From contig CM060893.1 in the NCBI GenBank assembly GCA_030762935.1, forward strand, positions 14,576,897 to 14,640,896: a DNA stretch of 64,000 bases, given 5' to 3'. The translations under genes and the position numbers were made by a program. The notes under the pieces are model-generated. The model worked only from the letters and a program-made list of their open reading frames with translations, was not told where the DNA came from and did no database searches. Shown here in pieces: positions 10,425 through 21,499 of the stretch. Numbering within the stretch: the stretch's first letter is position 1; each line of letters starts with the position of its first letter. The stretch comes from Hymenopus coronatus. Taxonomy: Eukaryota; Arthropoda; Insecta; Mantodea; Hymenopodidae.

Positions 10425-11280
10425 ATCTTATGTGTACCATTCACATGACTTTCTCTATATCCCTGCAACAAATTATTCTTAAAAAGCTTATACTTCTATT
10501 ATCTTCATGGTAATCAGTAAAACATTAGCAGAAATAGCCATATTACTTGCTTCCTTGTAAGTAGAGGTGAAATATGGGAGTACCATAGGTTAAAGTGATA
10601 ATCAAAAGCTGGTTGCTATGTCACTTAAGTTCCTTTGTATGGACAGCAGTTGACAAATTCCTGTATGAGAAATATATAAGTTTTTCATAGCAGAAACCAA
10701 AAATAAGGAATGTCACAAAAACGACAAACTCCACGAAAATTATATATATAACATAAATTGTGTGTTTTATCGTGCTCTACGTTTTTTGTGTAGTAGGTTT
10801 TTGTCCATCTCTTACGGTTTAGCAGTTATTCAACATTTAGTAAAATTCATCCAGAATAAACTACTCTTCAGAGGCTATTCCCAGAAAATTCAAGATATAC
10901 ATTTTATTTGTCAGGTAAATATCTTTAATATATGAAATTTTAATCAAAATCGTTAGAGCCATTTTTCAGAAAATCAAAATTTTCGAAAAAAATTCCATGT
11001 AAAGGGTAGTTGGGGGTGGGGGGATTTCTCTCAAAATCTTCGTGTCGCATCCCTGGAAGATACTAAACTTAAGTTTGGTATTTTACCGACTCTTCGTTTT
11101 TGAGTTATCGTGTTCACAGACACACGGACACACACGGACGTTTTTCCGAAAATGCTATTTTTAGATAAAGGGGACCCTAAAACACATATTTCCGGGGAAA
11201 TCTCGGTATCGAATTTTTTGGTGGAGTGCAATACATTCTCTATACACTATGTACATAGTGCCTATAGAGAAAGTAAAAAA
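10425..11280 (+). repeat. DR1k copy 6 (near full length)
   Basis: 5' end ATCTTATGTG at 10425. 3' hairpin CTATGTACATAG at about 11247, ending AAAGTAAAAAA at 11280. It starts directly where copy 5 stops and is directly followed by copy 7, so three copies lie head to tail. Confidence 0.9.
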
Positions 11281-12070
11281 AGTGTATAGGACATTAATTG
11301 GTATTTTGACCATATATAACATCTTGACTTCCTCTTACGGTTTACTGATTATACAAAAATCATCCAGAATGAAGTGAGTTTCAAAGATATTCCCATAAGC
11401 TCAAGATACCCGGTGGGCCAACTGCTCAGGACTTGGCGTGTGTAGGTATTCCTTCGTGTGTTAAGAGTTGCAAAAGTCAACGGAGTTATTTCAAGTTAAA
11501 AACTGCAAGTGGGGAACTAGTGAGAGTTATCTTCGTTTTACCCCTCTCACCCGACCGCGATAAGCTAGAGCACTAAAACGAAGATCGCTCAGCCGGCTCC
11601 CCGCTTAACGGTTTTAATTTGATATAGCCTCGTTGAGTACTGTAACTCTTTAACACGCGAGGGAAAAGTTGCACACGTCAAATACGGGGCAATTAGACCA
11701 CCTAGTATATATTTTGTTCTGTAAATATCTTCAATTTTTTAATTCAAATCGTTAGGAGCAATTTTTTTGAGAAATTCGAACATTTCAAAAAATCTTTATG
11801 CAAATGGTAGTCTGGATTGGGGGGATTTTCCCGAAAATCTTCTGTCGGATCCGTGGAAGATACTGGTTTAAACAGCAACCGAGTTATCCCGTTCACAGAC
11901 ACATGCAAACTTTCTTTTTATTTATTTATTTTTTTCGAAAAAACTCTTTTTATATTCATTGGTCCTCACAACATGTATTTACGGTGAACTCTCGGGATAT
12001 TTTTGGTGGAATGCAATACCTTCTCTACCTATTATATACATGTACGTGGTATAGAAAGCAATAGTGAAAT
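11281..12070 (+). repeat. DR1k copy 7 (old, 5'-truncated, split by foldback)
   Basis: Starts mid-element (GTGTATAGGACATTAATTG) and is interrupted at 11409-11705. It continues with AAATATCTTCAATTTTTT and ends with GGTGGAATGCAATACC near 12007 and AGAAAGCAATAG. Confidence 0.75.
11409..11705. mobile_element. Foldback MITE with near full-length inverted repeats
   Basis: A 297-base insertion in DR1k copy 7, flanked by TA on both sides (11407-11408, 11706-11707). The ends are imperfect inverted repeats (CCCGGTGGGCCAACTGC against CTAGGTGGTCTAATTGC inverted, 12 of 17). Further internal segments also pair: ATCTTCGTTTTA with TAAAACGAAGAT, and AAGTGGGG with CCCCGCTT. The whole element could therefore fold into one long imperfect hairpin. 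No coding capacity. TA duplication suggests mobilisation by a Tc1/mariner-type transposase. Confidence 0.8.
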
Positions 12071-12360
12071 CGCTAATTCCAGTTTAAAAATCTACTCGTA
12101 TGAAATCGGGCAGCCAGCTAGTCCTGCTTCTTCTTGAATGTAAGCGAGAGATCCATAAGAATTAACATTTTTAAAATAGTTTCTAAAACCTCTCAGGACT
12201 TTCTCTATTCGCTCTCCGCGAGTCTTATTGCATCCTATCTGTTTCTTGTAAAGCGTTTGCAGAAGTAGTTACAATACACATTCGTTGAAGATTTGTAGAT
12301 GCAAGAAGGTACACGAGACAAGCGACAGTCTGATGTTTAAAGATTCGAAGTGGTAGATTA
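12071..12360. other. Unassigned spacer between DR1k copies
   Basis: No recognisable element or gene. Confidence 0.5.
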
Positions 12361-12811
12361 CGTGACTTTCTCTATGCATTTTCAGAAAACTACTCTTATA
12401 AAAGCTTGTTCTTCTGTTTACTTTCCGTTAACCGAAGTAAAAACATCTACAGAAATAATTTTACTATATATTTCATTGTAGATACATCGGGAATAGGGGG
12501 ATACAGTATGTTTAAGCTAAAGTCAAATCTTAAGTGCTGGGTTGCTGTGTGATAACTTTGAAATTCCGCTTTCTTGCTTGACCAGTAAAAATAAAAGCGA
12601 ATAAGGACTTCCCATTTAAGACTAGAATTAATGTACGAGGGCCGGTTTTTATTTTCTTTTTTTCAACCTCCGATCGCTCAGTATAGAAGCTACGCGGTAG
12701 GTAGAAAGCGGACATGCGCTGTAGGCTACTGCGCAACTCTCGCACTACACACTATGACATTGCCGACCTCAAGGCGTCAGTCTGCGTTGCATTACAGCCA
12801 AATAAACATGG

Positions 12812-13242
12812 CTGCCGTCATTGTTATTCCCGACAAATATGAATTACGAAGTGTAATTCAGTTTCTGCAAGCAGAAGGGAATAGTGCAGCAGAAATTCGT
12901 CGGAGAATGAGCCGAGAAATGCTGACTTCAGGAATTGTGTTGATCCATGACAACGCTCGTCCACACACTACTGGCACAACCCATCGGCTCCTTGATTAAT
13001 TCCAATGGGACATTTTCGATCATCCGCCATACAGTCCTGACTTGGCACCCAGCGACATTCACCTTTTCCCTGAACTGAAGACGTGGCTAGGTGGGCAGCA
13101 CTTTCAAATCAACGAAGATCTTCAAAACAATGTCAGCTCATTTGAAATCATTGGCGGCAACTTTTTTGAAGTGGGCATTGCAAAGCTTGTGCACAGATAC
13201 GATAAATGCCCCAATCTTTTCGGTTTATGTTGAAAAGTAATT
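12812..13242 (+). pseudogene. Mariner transposase, deleted middle
   Basis: Begins NMAAVIVIPDKYELRSVIQF, a mariner helix-turn-helix start, then AEGNSAAEIRRRMSRE. It jumps to SGIVLIHDNARPHT (second catalytic Asp block) and, after a stop at about 12997, HPPYSPDLAPSDIHLFPELK (third Asp block) and GIAKLVHRYDKC. The first catalytic Asp block is deleted, the second and third are present but separated by a stop. It is a different lineage from the copy at 9497. Confidence 0.85.
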
Positions 13243-13320
13243 ATAAGTGTACAAAACTTTTAGTAATAAAATATTTGTTTTCTATGAATTTGTCTTTGAT
13301 TTATAGCCTAACGGAGGTAG

Positions 13321-13413
13321 GGGAAGGAAGGAAGGAAGAAAGGAAGAAAGGAAAGAAGGAAAAAGGAAAGAAGGAAAAAGGAAAGAAGGAAAAAAAAAAG
13401 AAGAAAAAAAAAA
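13321..13413. repeat. (GGAA/GAAA)n purine microsatellite
   Basis: Long purine-only tract running into poly(A). It belongs to the right end of the surrounding mariner. Confidence 0.95.
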
Positions 13414-14084
13414 CGCCCTCCTAGGAAGTTTGAAACCATTAATACGGAATATGTCAGAAACGCTTACCTCCACACATACAAATTTGCATATTTGACATAT
13501 ATTGTGTGTTTTACCTAGATATGCCTACACTTTTTGTGTATTAACATACATATTCTTTATCTCCTGCGTTTTACCACTTATGCAAAAGACATTTAGAATG
13601 ACTAGTCACACAAAGTGTAAGATATACATTTCATTTATCATGAGCATATCCTTCACGTATGCTATTTTATCGGAATCATTAACATGATCATTTTTAAAAC
13701 AATCAAACTTTTCGAAAAATGCTTCATAAAAAGTGTAATTGGAGAGGGAGATTTTCTTAAAAATTTTGTGTCGCAGCCTTGGAAGATACACTTAAATATC
13801 AAGTTCGGTACCGAGTTTTCTTCTTTGAGTTGTGCTGTTCACAGACACCACACACACGTACGCACGCATGCACACACATGCGAACTTTTTCCCCCCCTCC
13901 CAGATGACCTCAAAGCATACTTTCGGTGAAATTTTGACATTGAATTTTTGGGTGGAATACAATAGTTAATTTCCCTACTTACTTAATAGTGAAAGTAAAA
14001 AAAGTGGATTATAAACTGACTTTGTAATTTCGTTACATGGTATTGAAAGAAAGAAAATAGTGATACCTTAGTACTTCAAAAATG

Positions 14085-15062
14085 TTTAAATAAAGTACTG
14101 GAAATTTGAAACCAATAGAAACGAATATTTTGGAAATAGTTCAAGGAACAAGAGAACGGAATATTTTATATAAACTGTGTGTCAAAACATATCTTAGGTT
14201 TTGTCTTTCTAATGGTTTAAATGCTTCTTTTGCGAATGACCACTAAAAATATTTATTTTATTAACTATGTATACATCTTAAACACATGGTGTTGAAAATT
14301 GTTGAGCAATTTTTGAAACACTCAAGTTAAAAAAAAAATCCACGAGGATTGTCAGGGAAAATACTAATAAAGGATCTACTTTTCTTTTCTTTTCTACAGT
14401 TTAATGGTGATGAGGATTTTCTTGAGCATATTCTTGTCCTATCTTTGGAACTTAAATGTGGTGTGTGTGAATATAACTAAAACTGCAAAGTCGGTTAAAT
14501 ACGAGTATATTTCAAAGATACGACACGAATATTTTCAAGAGTATCCACCCTAAACTACCCTTTATAAGGAAGATTTTACGAAATCTTTTATTTTCTAAAA
14601 AATAACAACGATTTTGAAAGTGCCATACATTACACATGGATATTAATATACGAAAAATTGTATATAGTCCTGTGTAGATGATTAACTTAAAGTAATTAAA
14701 CTTTAATTCGTATTACACAAAACATGTAGATATATTTAAAACACAGTTTAAAAGTTATTTGAAACAAGTTTAACAAACCATTTCTGAGATACTCATTATT
14801 TGTGGTCGAATTATTGTTCAACACTTTTTAAGACCTGTCGATTTTTAGTTGTTTTTCACTACTGAATGCAAACTGTGGAATTATAAGGCTGACGCTTCCA
14901 GGTCTTATAATACATTTTATTATGACATTATTTTTGTATCTATAATAAAATGTGCCCTATAGCTATTTCTCAAAGGTTTATCTAGATTAAAAAGAAGTAG
15001 AAAGGAAACTGAACTTTTGTACCAATTTGTAAGGAGAGTCATGTAAATAAAACACATCAGAT
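14085..15062. repeat. Degraded DR1k fragments
   Basis: Scattered recognisable phrases: AATTTGAAACCAATAG near 14104 on plus, TATCCACCCTAAACTACCC near 14543 on minus, and a minus-strand 5' terminus (GTCATGTAAATAAAACACATCAG) ending at about 15061. Boundaries between pieces are not clear. Confidence 0.5.
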
Positions 15063-15111
15063 TTTTTTTTTTTTTACTTATATTCCACATATTCTCACAT
15101 TATTTATTTAC

Positions 15112-15947
15112 TTTTTACTTTCTCTATACGCCCTATGTACATAGTGTATAAAGAAAGTATTGCACTCCACCCAAAAATTCGATACCGAGATTTCACCGGA
15201 AATATATGTTTTAGGGTCCCCTGTATCCAAAAAAAGCATTTTCAGAAAAAAGTCCGTGTGTGTCCGTGAACACGATAACTCAAAAATGAAAAGTAGGTAA
15301 AATACCGAACTTGATATTTAAGTTCAGTATCTTCCAAGGATGCAACACGAAGCTTTTGAGAAAAATCCCCCCACCCCAAACTATCCTTTACATGGAACTT
15401 TTTCGAAAATTTTGATTTTCTAAAAACTGGCTCTTACGATTTTGATTAAAATGTCGTATATTAAAGATATTTACCTGACAAATAAAATGTATATTTTGAA
15501 TTTTCTGGGAATAGCCTCTGAAGGCTACTTTTATTCTGGATGAATTTTACGGAATTTTGCATAGCTGCTAAATCGTAAGAGATAGACAAAAACTTACCCC
15601 ACAAAAGGTGTACAGCACGTTAAAACACACAATTTATGTTGTATAGATTTTTCTCGTAGAGTTGATCGTTTTTTAGTTATTCCTTGTTTTTGATTTCATC
15701 TTTAAAAAGCTTATACTTTTCTCACACAAGAAATTAACTCCTGTCCATACAAAGGAGCCTCAGCTACATAGCAACCAGCTTTTGACTCGCACTTTAACCT
15801 ATGGTACTCCCTTATTTTGCAGGAAGCAAGTAATAATACTATTTCTGCTAATTTTTTCTTAATTAGCATGAAGTAAATAGAAGTATCAGCTTTTTAACAA
15901 CAATTGCAGAGCCATAGAGAAAGTCATGTGAATGGAACACATCAGAT
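15112..15947 (-). repeat. DR1k copy 10 (near full length)
   Basis: Minus-strand copy with its 3' hairpin at 15120-15155 and 5' terminus at about 15947. Its 3' end lies 50 bases from the older minus-strand 5' terminus at 15061, so the two are in the same head-to-tail order. Confidence 0.9.
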
Positions 15948-17048
15948 TTTTTTGTTATTAAGTCATGGATCCCATGACTCACCTTTGAGTGATATTTCGA
16001 TATCGAATCTTTGGGTGCTTTACTCAAAATAAGTATATAAGAACAGATAAAATAATATGCATATTAATAATTATAGCGTTTATGAAAACTTGTGTTATTT
16101 CCGGACAAACTAATTTTCCTTGGGCCAATATTTCTGATACTGTTTATTAAACACGCCAATTCTGCATACAAAATACGGAAGTCAAAACTCAATTCATGTA
16201 AACAGCGGCAACTTATAAAGTGCACAGTGTTGCCAACTGGTTTACGTGCAGTAAATGACAGACGTGGTCAGACTCACGTTCTCGTGACGTGACGTCATGC
16301 ATGGTGGCAGCACTGCGAGGACATGGCTTATTAACACTCTCGGTATACTGCTTTTTAACCTCAGGTGGTTCGTTTTGTGGCGGAAATACAGCGGCTGGTG
16401 ATGAAAACAGCTGTACCAGTCGATATATACGATTTCAGAGATGAAATCGACTATATAAATCGATATAATGGAATCGACTATTTTTTCGACGTCAGGTTTC
16501 TTTTTTCTTTTTTCCTTTTCTTTCTTTCTTTCTTTTCTCTCCCACTCCCCTACCGGTCTATCCATTTCCTACTCATGCTATAATGCGTGGAAAGTTGAAA
16601 TTCCTACGTTCTTGCGTTTTCAATGTTTACCAGAGATATTAGTAAAATGTATTTTATTCTCCAACTATTATTTGCATTGTTATTTATTGTTGCAAACATG
16701 CAATATAATCAATCATAGTTGCCATTTAAACCTCCCTTCATTTGTTAACATTTACGTTATGCGGCATTTAAATATAATTCTTTCTGCGCAAGCAGCCATG
16801 CACCTTCAGATGTTGACTTGGTCAACGCTCCTGGCATGACTAATCGATCACCAAATCATCAAATAATCAGCAGAAGCCAGCGCGGTCGATCTTGATGCTA
16901 CTTTTGAATAGGAACATGAATTATTCATTATCGTGGGGCAAAATAGCACGTAATACACATACGTTCAGTGCTTTGCAGACCCTCGGAAATAAAGATACAA
17001 GAAGACTCGATCTTCAAAGATGCACTTACGGCACTTGCTATTGTAAAA
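15948..17048. other. Unassigned region
   Basis: No gene recognised. A pyrimidine tract is at 16496. The phrase CAGTGTTGCCAACTGG (16226) resembles ends of some DNA transposons, but no partner was found. Confidence 0.5.
16496..16545. repeat. Pyrimidine (TTTC)n tract
   Basis: T/C-only run including four TTTC units. Confidence 0.95.
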
Positions 17049-18020
17049 ATCTGATGTGTTACACTCACATGACTTTCTCTAGCTGTTCCACAAACTTCAT
17101 ACATAAGATTCTTCTTCTTTCTGCACCTTGCTAATCGTGGTACTCATTAGCACAATGTTCTTGTTATTTAGTTCCGTATAAGTAGGAAGAAAATAAGGGA
17201 ATACACTAGGCTAAACCAATAGTCAAATGTTTTAAAAACTATCGTTATGCGATTGTCATCACAAATCGCTTCTTTTCTTGGCCAGGAGTAGAACAAAAGA
17301 AAAACGGACACTCCCGTCTGAGAAAATTGTCACCACAAATCGCTTCTTTTCTTGGCCAGGAGTAGAACAAAAGAAAAACGGACACTCCCGTCTGAGAAAA
17401 GTATAAGTACTTCACAACTGAAACTAATAACAATGAATACCTCGAAAACGGTAAGCTCCACGAGAAAAATGTATATGACATAACTTGTGTATTTTAACAA
17501 GACCTAAATTTGTTGTATAGTAAGTTTTTTTTCTATCTCTTATAGTTTATTAGTTATGCCAAATTAAACAAAATTCATCTAGAATAAATAGGTCTTCAGA
17601 AGCTATTCCCAGAAAATTCAAGATATACATTTTATTTGTTAGGTAAATATCTTTAATATATGATATTTTAATTAAAATCGTTTAGAGCCATTTTTAAGAA
17701 AATCAAAATTTTCGAAAAAAGTTCCCTGTAAAGGGTAGTTTGGGGTGGGTGGATTTTTCTCAAAATCTTCGTGTCGCATCCCTGGAAGATACTAAACTTA
17801 AATACCAAGTTTGGTATTTTAGCTACTTTTCGTTTTTCAGTTATCGTGTTCACAGACACACGGACACACACGGACCTTTTTCTGAAAATGTTTTTTTTTT
17901 TATACAGGGAGTCCTAAAACATGTATTTCCGGTGAAATCTCGGTATCGAATTTTTGGGTGGAATACAATACTTCTCTATGCCTATGTACATTGTACATAT
18001 GGGGCTAGAGAAAGTAAAAA
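17049..18020 (+). repeat. DR1k copy 11 (variant 5' half, internal tandem duplication)
   Basis: 5' end ATCTGATGTG at 17049; 3' end CTAGAGAAAGTAAAAA at 18020, with the type-B hairpin (CCTATGTACATTGTACATA). Its 5' half is the same variant as copy 1 at the window start. Confidence 0.9.
17255..17402. repeat. 74-base tandem duplication
   Basis: Two units (about 17255-17328 and 17329-17402) nearly identical, each with ACAAATCGCTTCTTTTC and GGACACTCCCGTCTGAG. Copy 1 has the unit once, so the duplication arose after the copies separated. Confidence 0.95.
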
Positions 18021-18576
18021 ATTGCTGAATTTCGTTACAGGCAATTATCTGAAGTAATTTCGAGCTTTTTATTGAACATATTTCTTTACCATGAAATGTT
18101 GGATTTTGCGTAGTGGGACGGCTTAGGCGGTTATTTCTGTGACCCGAATCGGGAGGTCCACCCGGGACCTCTAAATTTTTATGGGTCGACCAATCTGATT
18201 GGGTTTTATTCCTTGTTTCTCTGAGTCCCCAAGACGCATATTTAATACCACTTAAGTTCCACCTTCAATCTATAACGATAGTAAACAGAGTAGAAGGTAT
18301 AGCAAATTCGCTCCCATGAAAACAAATAAACTGAAGGCACCCTAATGCCATTTGCAAGAAGCGAATAGAAATAAAGAACTATGGTTCCCGTGACACGTGT
18401 CGAAATAGCCATTCGCCCCTCGCATATAGAAACAAAAGTACAATTGCTTAGCACTAAGCCCTCTGTAGACCACTGACGAAGCAAGAAATAAGTTACAGGG
18501 ATGAGACCTAGAAGGCTAAATATGCACTTCACACTGCTCCACTAGATATTCCCTAACAGATCCGTCGCGATGTGAC
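18021..18576. other. Unassigned spacer
   Basis: A GC-richer patch at 18110-18180 contains GGAGGTCCACCCGGGACCTC, a partial inverted repeat. No gene recognised. Confidence 0.5.
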
Positions 18577-19331
18577 CAAATAGCCTTATTACTTGCTTCC
18601 TTGTACGTAGAAGCGAAATAAGGGAATACCATACGTTAAAGTGAAGTCAAAAGCTGGTTGCTATGTGACTGAAGTTCCTTTGTTTGTATGGACACGAATT
18701 GACAAATTCCTGTATAAGAAAATTTAAGTTTTTCGAAGCTGAAACCCAATTCAAGGGATATCTCGAAAACGATCAACTCCACGAAAAAAATGTATACAAC
18801 ATAAATTGTGTGTTTTAATGTGCTCTACCTTTTTTGGGTGGTAAGTGTTTGTCCATTTCTTACGGTTTAGCAGTTACGCAAAATTCCTAAAATTCACTCA
18901 GAATAAAATAGTCTTCAGAGGCTATTCCCAGAACATTCAAAATATACGTTTTATTTGTCAGGTAAATATCTTTAATATACGATATTTTAATCAAAATCGT
19001 TAGTCATTTTTTAGAGAATCAAAATTTTCGAAAAAAGTTTCATGTAAAGGGTAGTTTGAGGTGGGGGGATTTTTCTCAAAAGCTTCGTGTCGCATCCCTG
19101 GAAGATACTAAATTTAAATACCAATGTTGGTTTTTTACCGACTTTTCGTTTTTGAGTTATTGTGTTCACAGGCACACGGACACACACGGACCTTTTTCTG
19201 AAAACACTTTTTTTGGATACAGGGGACCCTAAAACATATATTTCCAGTGAAATCTCGGTATCGAATTTTTTGTGGAGTGCAATACCTTCTCTATACACCG
19301 TCTACACAGTACGTGTAGAGAGAGTAAAAAA
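18577..19331 (+). repeat. DR1k copy 12 (5'-truncated)
   Basis: Begins inside the element at AATAGCCTTATTACTTG and ends AGAGAGAGTAAAAA. It is followed without spacer by the 5' end of the next copy. Confidence 0.88.
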
Positions 19332-20556
19332 GTTGACGTGTTTCATTCACATAACTTTCTCTAGCTGTTCCATTTACAAACTATTCTTATAAAAGGTTAT
19401 TATTTTAACTACATCATGCAAATCGAGATAAACAATATCAGAATTGGTTTTATTACTTGCCTCATTTTAAGTAAAAGGAAAATAAGGAAGTACACTAGAC
19501 CAAAAAGATAGTCAAATTGTTTAAAAGCAGGTCGCTATGTGAAACAATTGACATTCGGTTCGCGTTGCATGGTCCCATTTGAGAAAAGTTAGTCGTTTTG
19601 AAATCAATAACAAGGAATATCTCGAAAACGGTCAATTCTACAAGAAAACGGTATAGACATATATAATATGTTTTAACGAGGTCTACATTTTTTGTTTAGT
19701 AAGCTGATGTCTATTTCTTACTTTAACCGTTATGCAAATTCTGCAAAACTCATCCAAAATAAAGTGGTTTTCAAAGATTATTCCCAGAAAATGCAAAATA
19801 TACATTTTATTTGTGATGCAAATATCCAAAATCGTTAGAGAAAATGTTAAGAGTTTTTTGAAGAGTAGTTTGTGGTGGGGAACTAGGCTAAAGAGATTGT
19901 CAGTTGCTATATGAAACAATTTAAATTCAGTCCTCTTTGCTTCTAGGAGTAAACAAAAGAGAAATAACTTCCCGATTGAGAAAAGTAGCTTAAAACTGAA
20001 ATCAATAACTCGAAACTGGTTACTCTACAAAAAATGTTCATGACATGAATTGTATGTTTTAACGAAATCTACATTTTTTGTGTAGTGTTAGTCTATCTCT
20101 TAGGGTTTATACAAAAGTCATCCAGAATGAAAAGGTCTATTCCCAGAAAATTCAAGATATATATTTCGTTTGTCATGAAAATATCTTAAACATATGGCAT
20201 TTTAATCAAAATCGCTAGAGTCGTTTTTGATAAAATCAACATTTTCGCAAAATGTTCCGTGTAAAGGGCAGTTAGGGTGGGGGGATTTTCTTCAAAATCT
20301 TCGTGTTGCGTCTTTGGAAGACACTTAACTTAAATACGAAGTTTGGTATTTAACTATACTGCGCGCGCGCGCGCGCACACACACACACACACACACATAC
20401 ACACACACACGGACTTGTTTCTAAAATGCTGTGTATTTGGATTCAGGGAGTCTCAAAACACTTATTTCCGGCAGAATCTCGATATAGAATTTTTGGTTCG
20501 AATATAATACCTTCTCTATCCACATGTACATTTTACATACGCGCTAGAGAAAGTAA
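19332..20556 (+). repeat. DR1k composite copy 13
   Basis: Starts GTTGACGTGTTTCATTCAC (worn 5' terminus). Near 19880, within the GTGGTGGGG block, it jumps back to an upstream element position (CTAGGCTAAAG) and then runs to CTAGAGAAAGTAAAA at about 20556. Two partial copies are thus fused head to tail. Confidence 0.8.
20360..20412. repeat. (GC)n(AC)n microsatellite
   Basis: GC dinucleotides switch to AC dinucleotides; it occupies the CA-rich slot of DR1k copy 13. Confidence 0.95.
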
Positions 20557-20690
20557 AATGTTTTTTCGGACTCAAGAGGGCCTAAAAACATATTTCGGCG
20601 AAATCTTGGCCTCGAATTTTTGGGTGGAATACAATACCTTCTCTAGTCACTATGTACATTGTATCATACGTGCTAGAGTAAGTAAACATG
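20557..20690 (+). repeat. DR1k 3'-end fragment
   Basis: Extra 3' terminus (AATTTTTGGGTGGAATACAA, hairpin, CTAGAGTAAGTAAA) directly abutting the previous 3' end. Confidence 0.85.
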
Positions 20691-20809
20691 CAGGTTTCGT
20701 AAAAGCATACATTATACTTTTTGTAGGGTTAATCATTTCTTGTCACTGGTTTAAATTTACCAATACTTACATGTTCTTTGTTTGTTTAGATGTTTTCAGT
20801 TGAGAAATC

Positions 20810-21072
20810 GTTATTCAGTTTTTTCTCCTCCTGGTCACGCAAAGATAAATGCTCTTCATAGCTATCACATTGCGAACCGCTGTTAAAAGATCTGGCTAAT
20901 CCCTTTACCTAATCTATCCCCTTATGCGCTATCCACAAGAAAATTTGCAATAAAACTATTTCTGCTAATACTTATTCCGATTAGCATGAAGTAGATCGAA
21001 GAATGAGAGTTTGTAAGAATAATTTGTTGCAAAATGCGTAGAAAAACTCATGTGAAAGTAACACATCAGATT
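20810..21072 (-). repeat. DR1k 5'-half fragment
   Basis: Minus-strand 5' part ending with ATCTGATGTG inverted at about 21072. Confidence 0.8.
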
Positions 21073-21292
21073 ATTTGCATGCCAACAAATAAAACAAAAC
21101 TTCGCACGAAAGAGAGAGCGGGCACCAGTTGCGTTACCATTAATTTTACGATTTCAGAGTTTAAATAATCATTTCTAAATTCTTTCTTCTTCTAATAGTC
21201 ATCAGATAATTCATTTGAAGAAATTATACGTACAGCATTTAACTGAAATGGAATTCAGATGAAAAATCGGCCACTACCTGTGTAAAGTAAAA

Positions 21293-21497
21293 AAGCATGT
21301 GTATCACGTTCAAGAGGTCCCGATTTCGATCCTCGGTTAGGGCGAGTTACCTGAATAAGAATGTTTTCCCTTATCCTGAGAAGACTAAGCTCCTTTGACC
21401 CCCATCATTTGAGCATCATCTTACCCATTTCACTCATATCTATCGATATGGCCCACCAGTTTAAAGAATGTTAGTCACAAATAAATTTAAAAAGTGC
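21293..21497 (+). mobile_element. SINE B, copy with worn head
   Basis: B box remnant TTTCGATCC, then the family phrases CCCTTATCCTGAGAAGAC and GATATGGCCCACCAG, ending in an A/T-rich tail (CACAAATAAATTTAAAAAG). The tRNA-like A box is degraded. Confidence 0.75.
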
Positions 21498-21499
21498 GC

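Larger units (their letters stand above)
12636..13421 (+). mobile_element. Internally deleted mariner with microsatellite at its right end
   Basis: Left end CGAGGGCCGGTTTTTATTTTC after TA (12634-12635). Right end inverts to GGAGGGCGTTTTTTTTTTC before TA (13422-13423). The flanks rejoin into one DR1k copy, which confirms the boundaries. It resembles SETMAR/irritans-type mariners with CGAGGG termini. The right terminal repeat's poly-purine stretch has expanded into a GGAA/GAAA microsatellite about 90 bases long. Confidence 0.82.
12361..14003 (+). repeat. DR1k copy 8 (old, split by mariner)
   Basis: GTGACTTTCTCTATGC at about 12361 begins it. It is interrupted by the mariner at 12636-13421, resumes with TTTGAAACCATTAATACGG, and ends GTGAAAGTAAAAAAAG at about 14003. 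The terminal hairpin is nearly lost. Confidence 0.8.

Noticed and set aside
13206..13424. Lysine-rich 72-codon protein
   Set aside because: Its Lys/Glu/Gly run is the translated purine microsatellite in the mariner right end.
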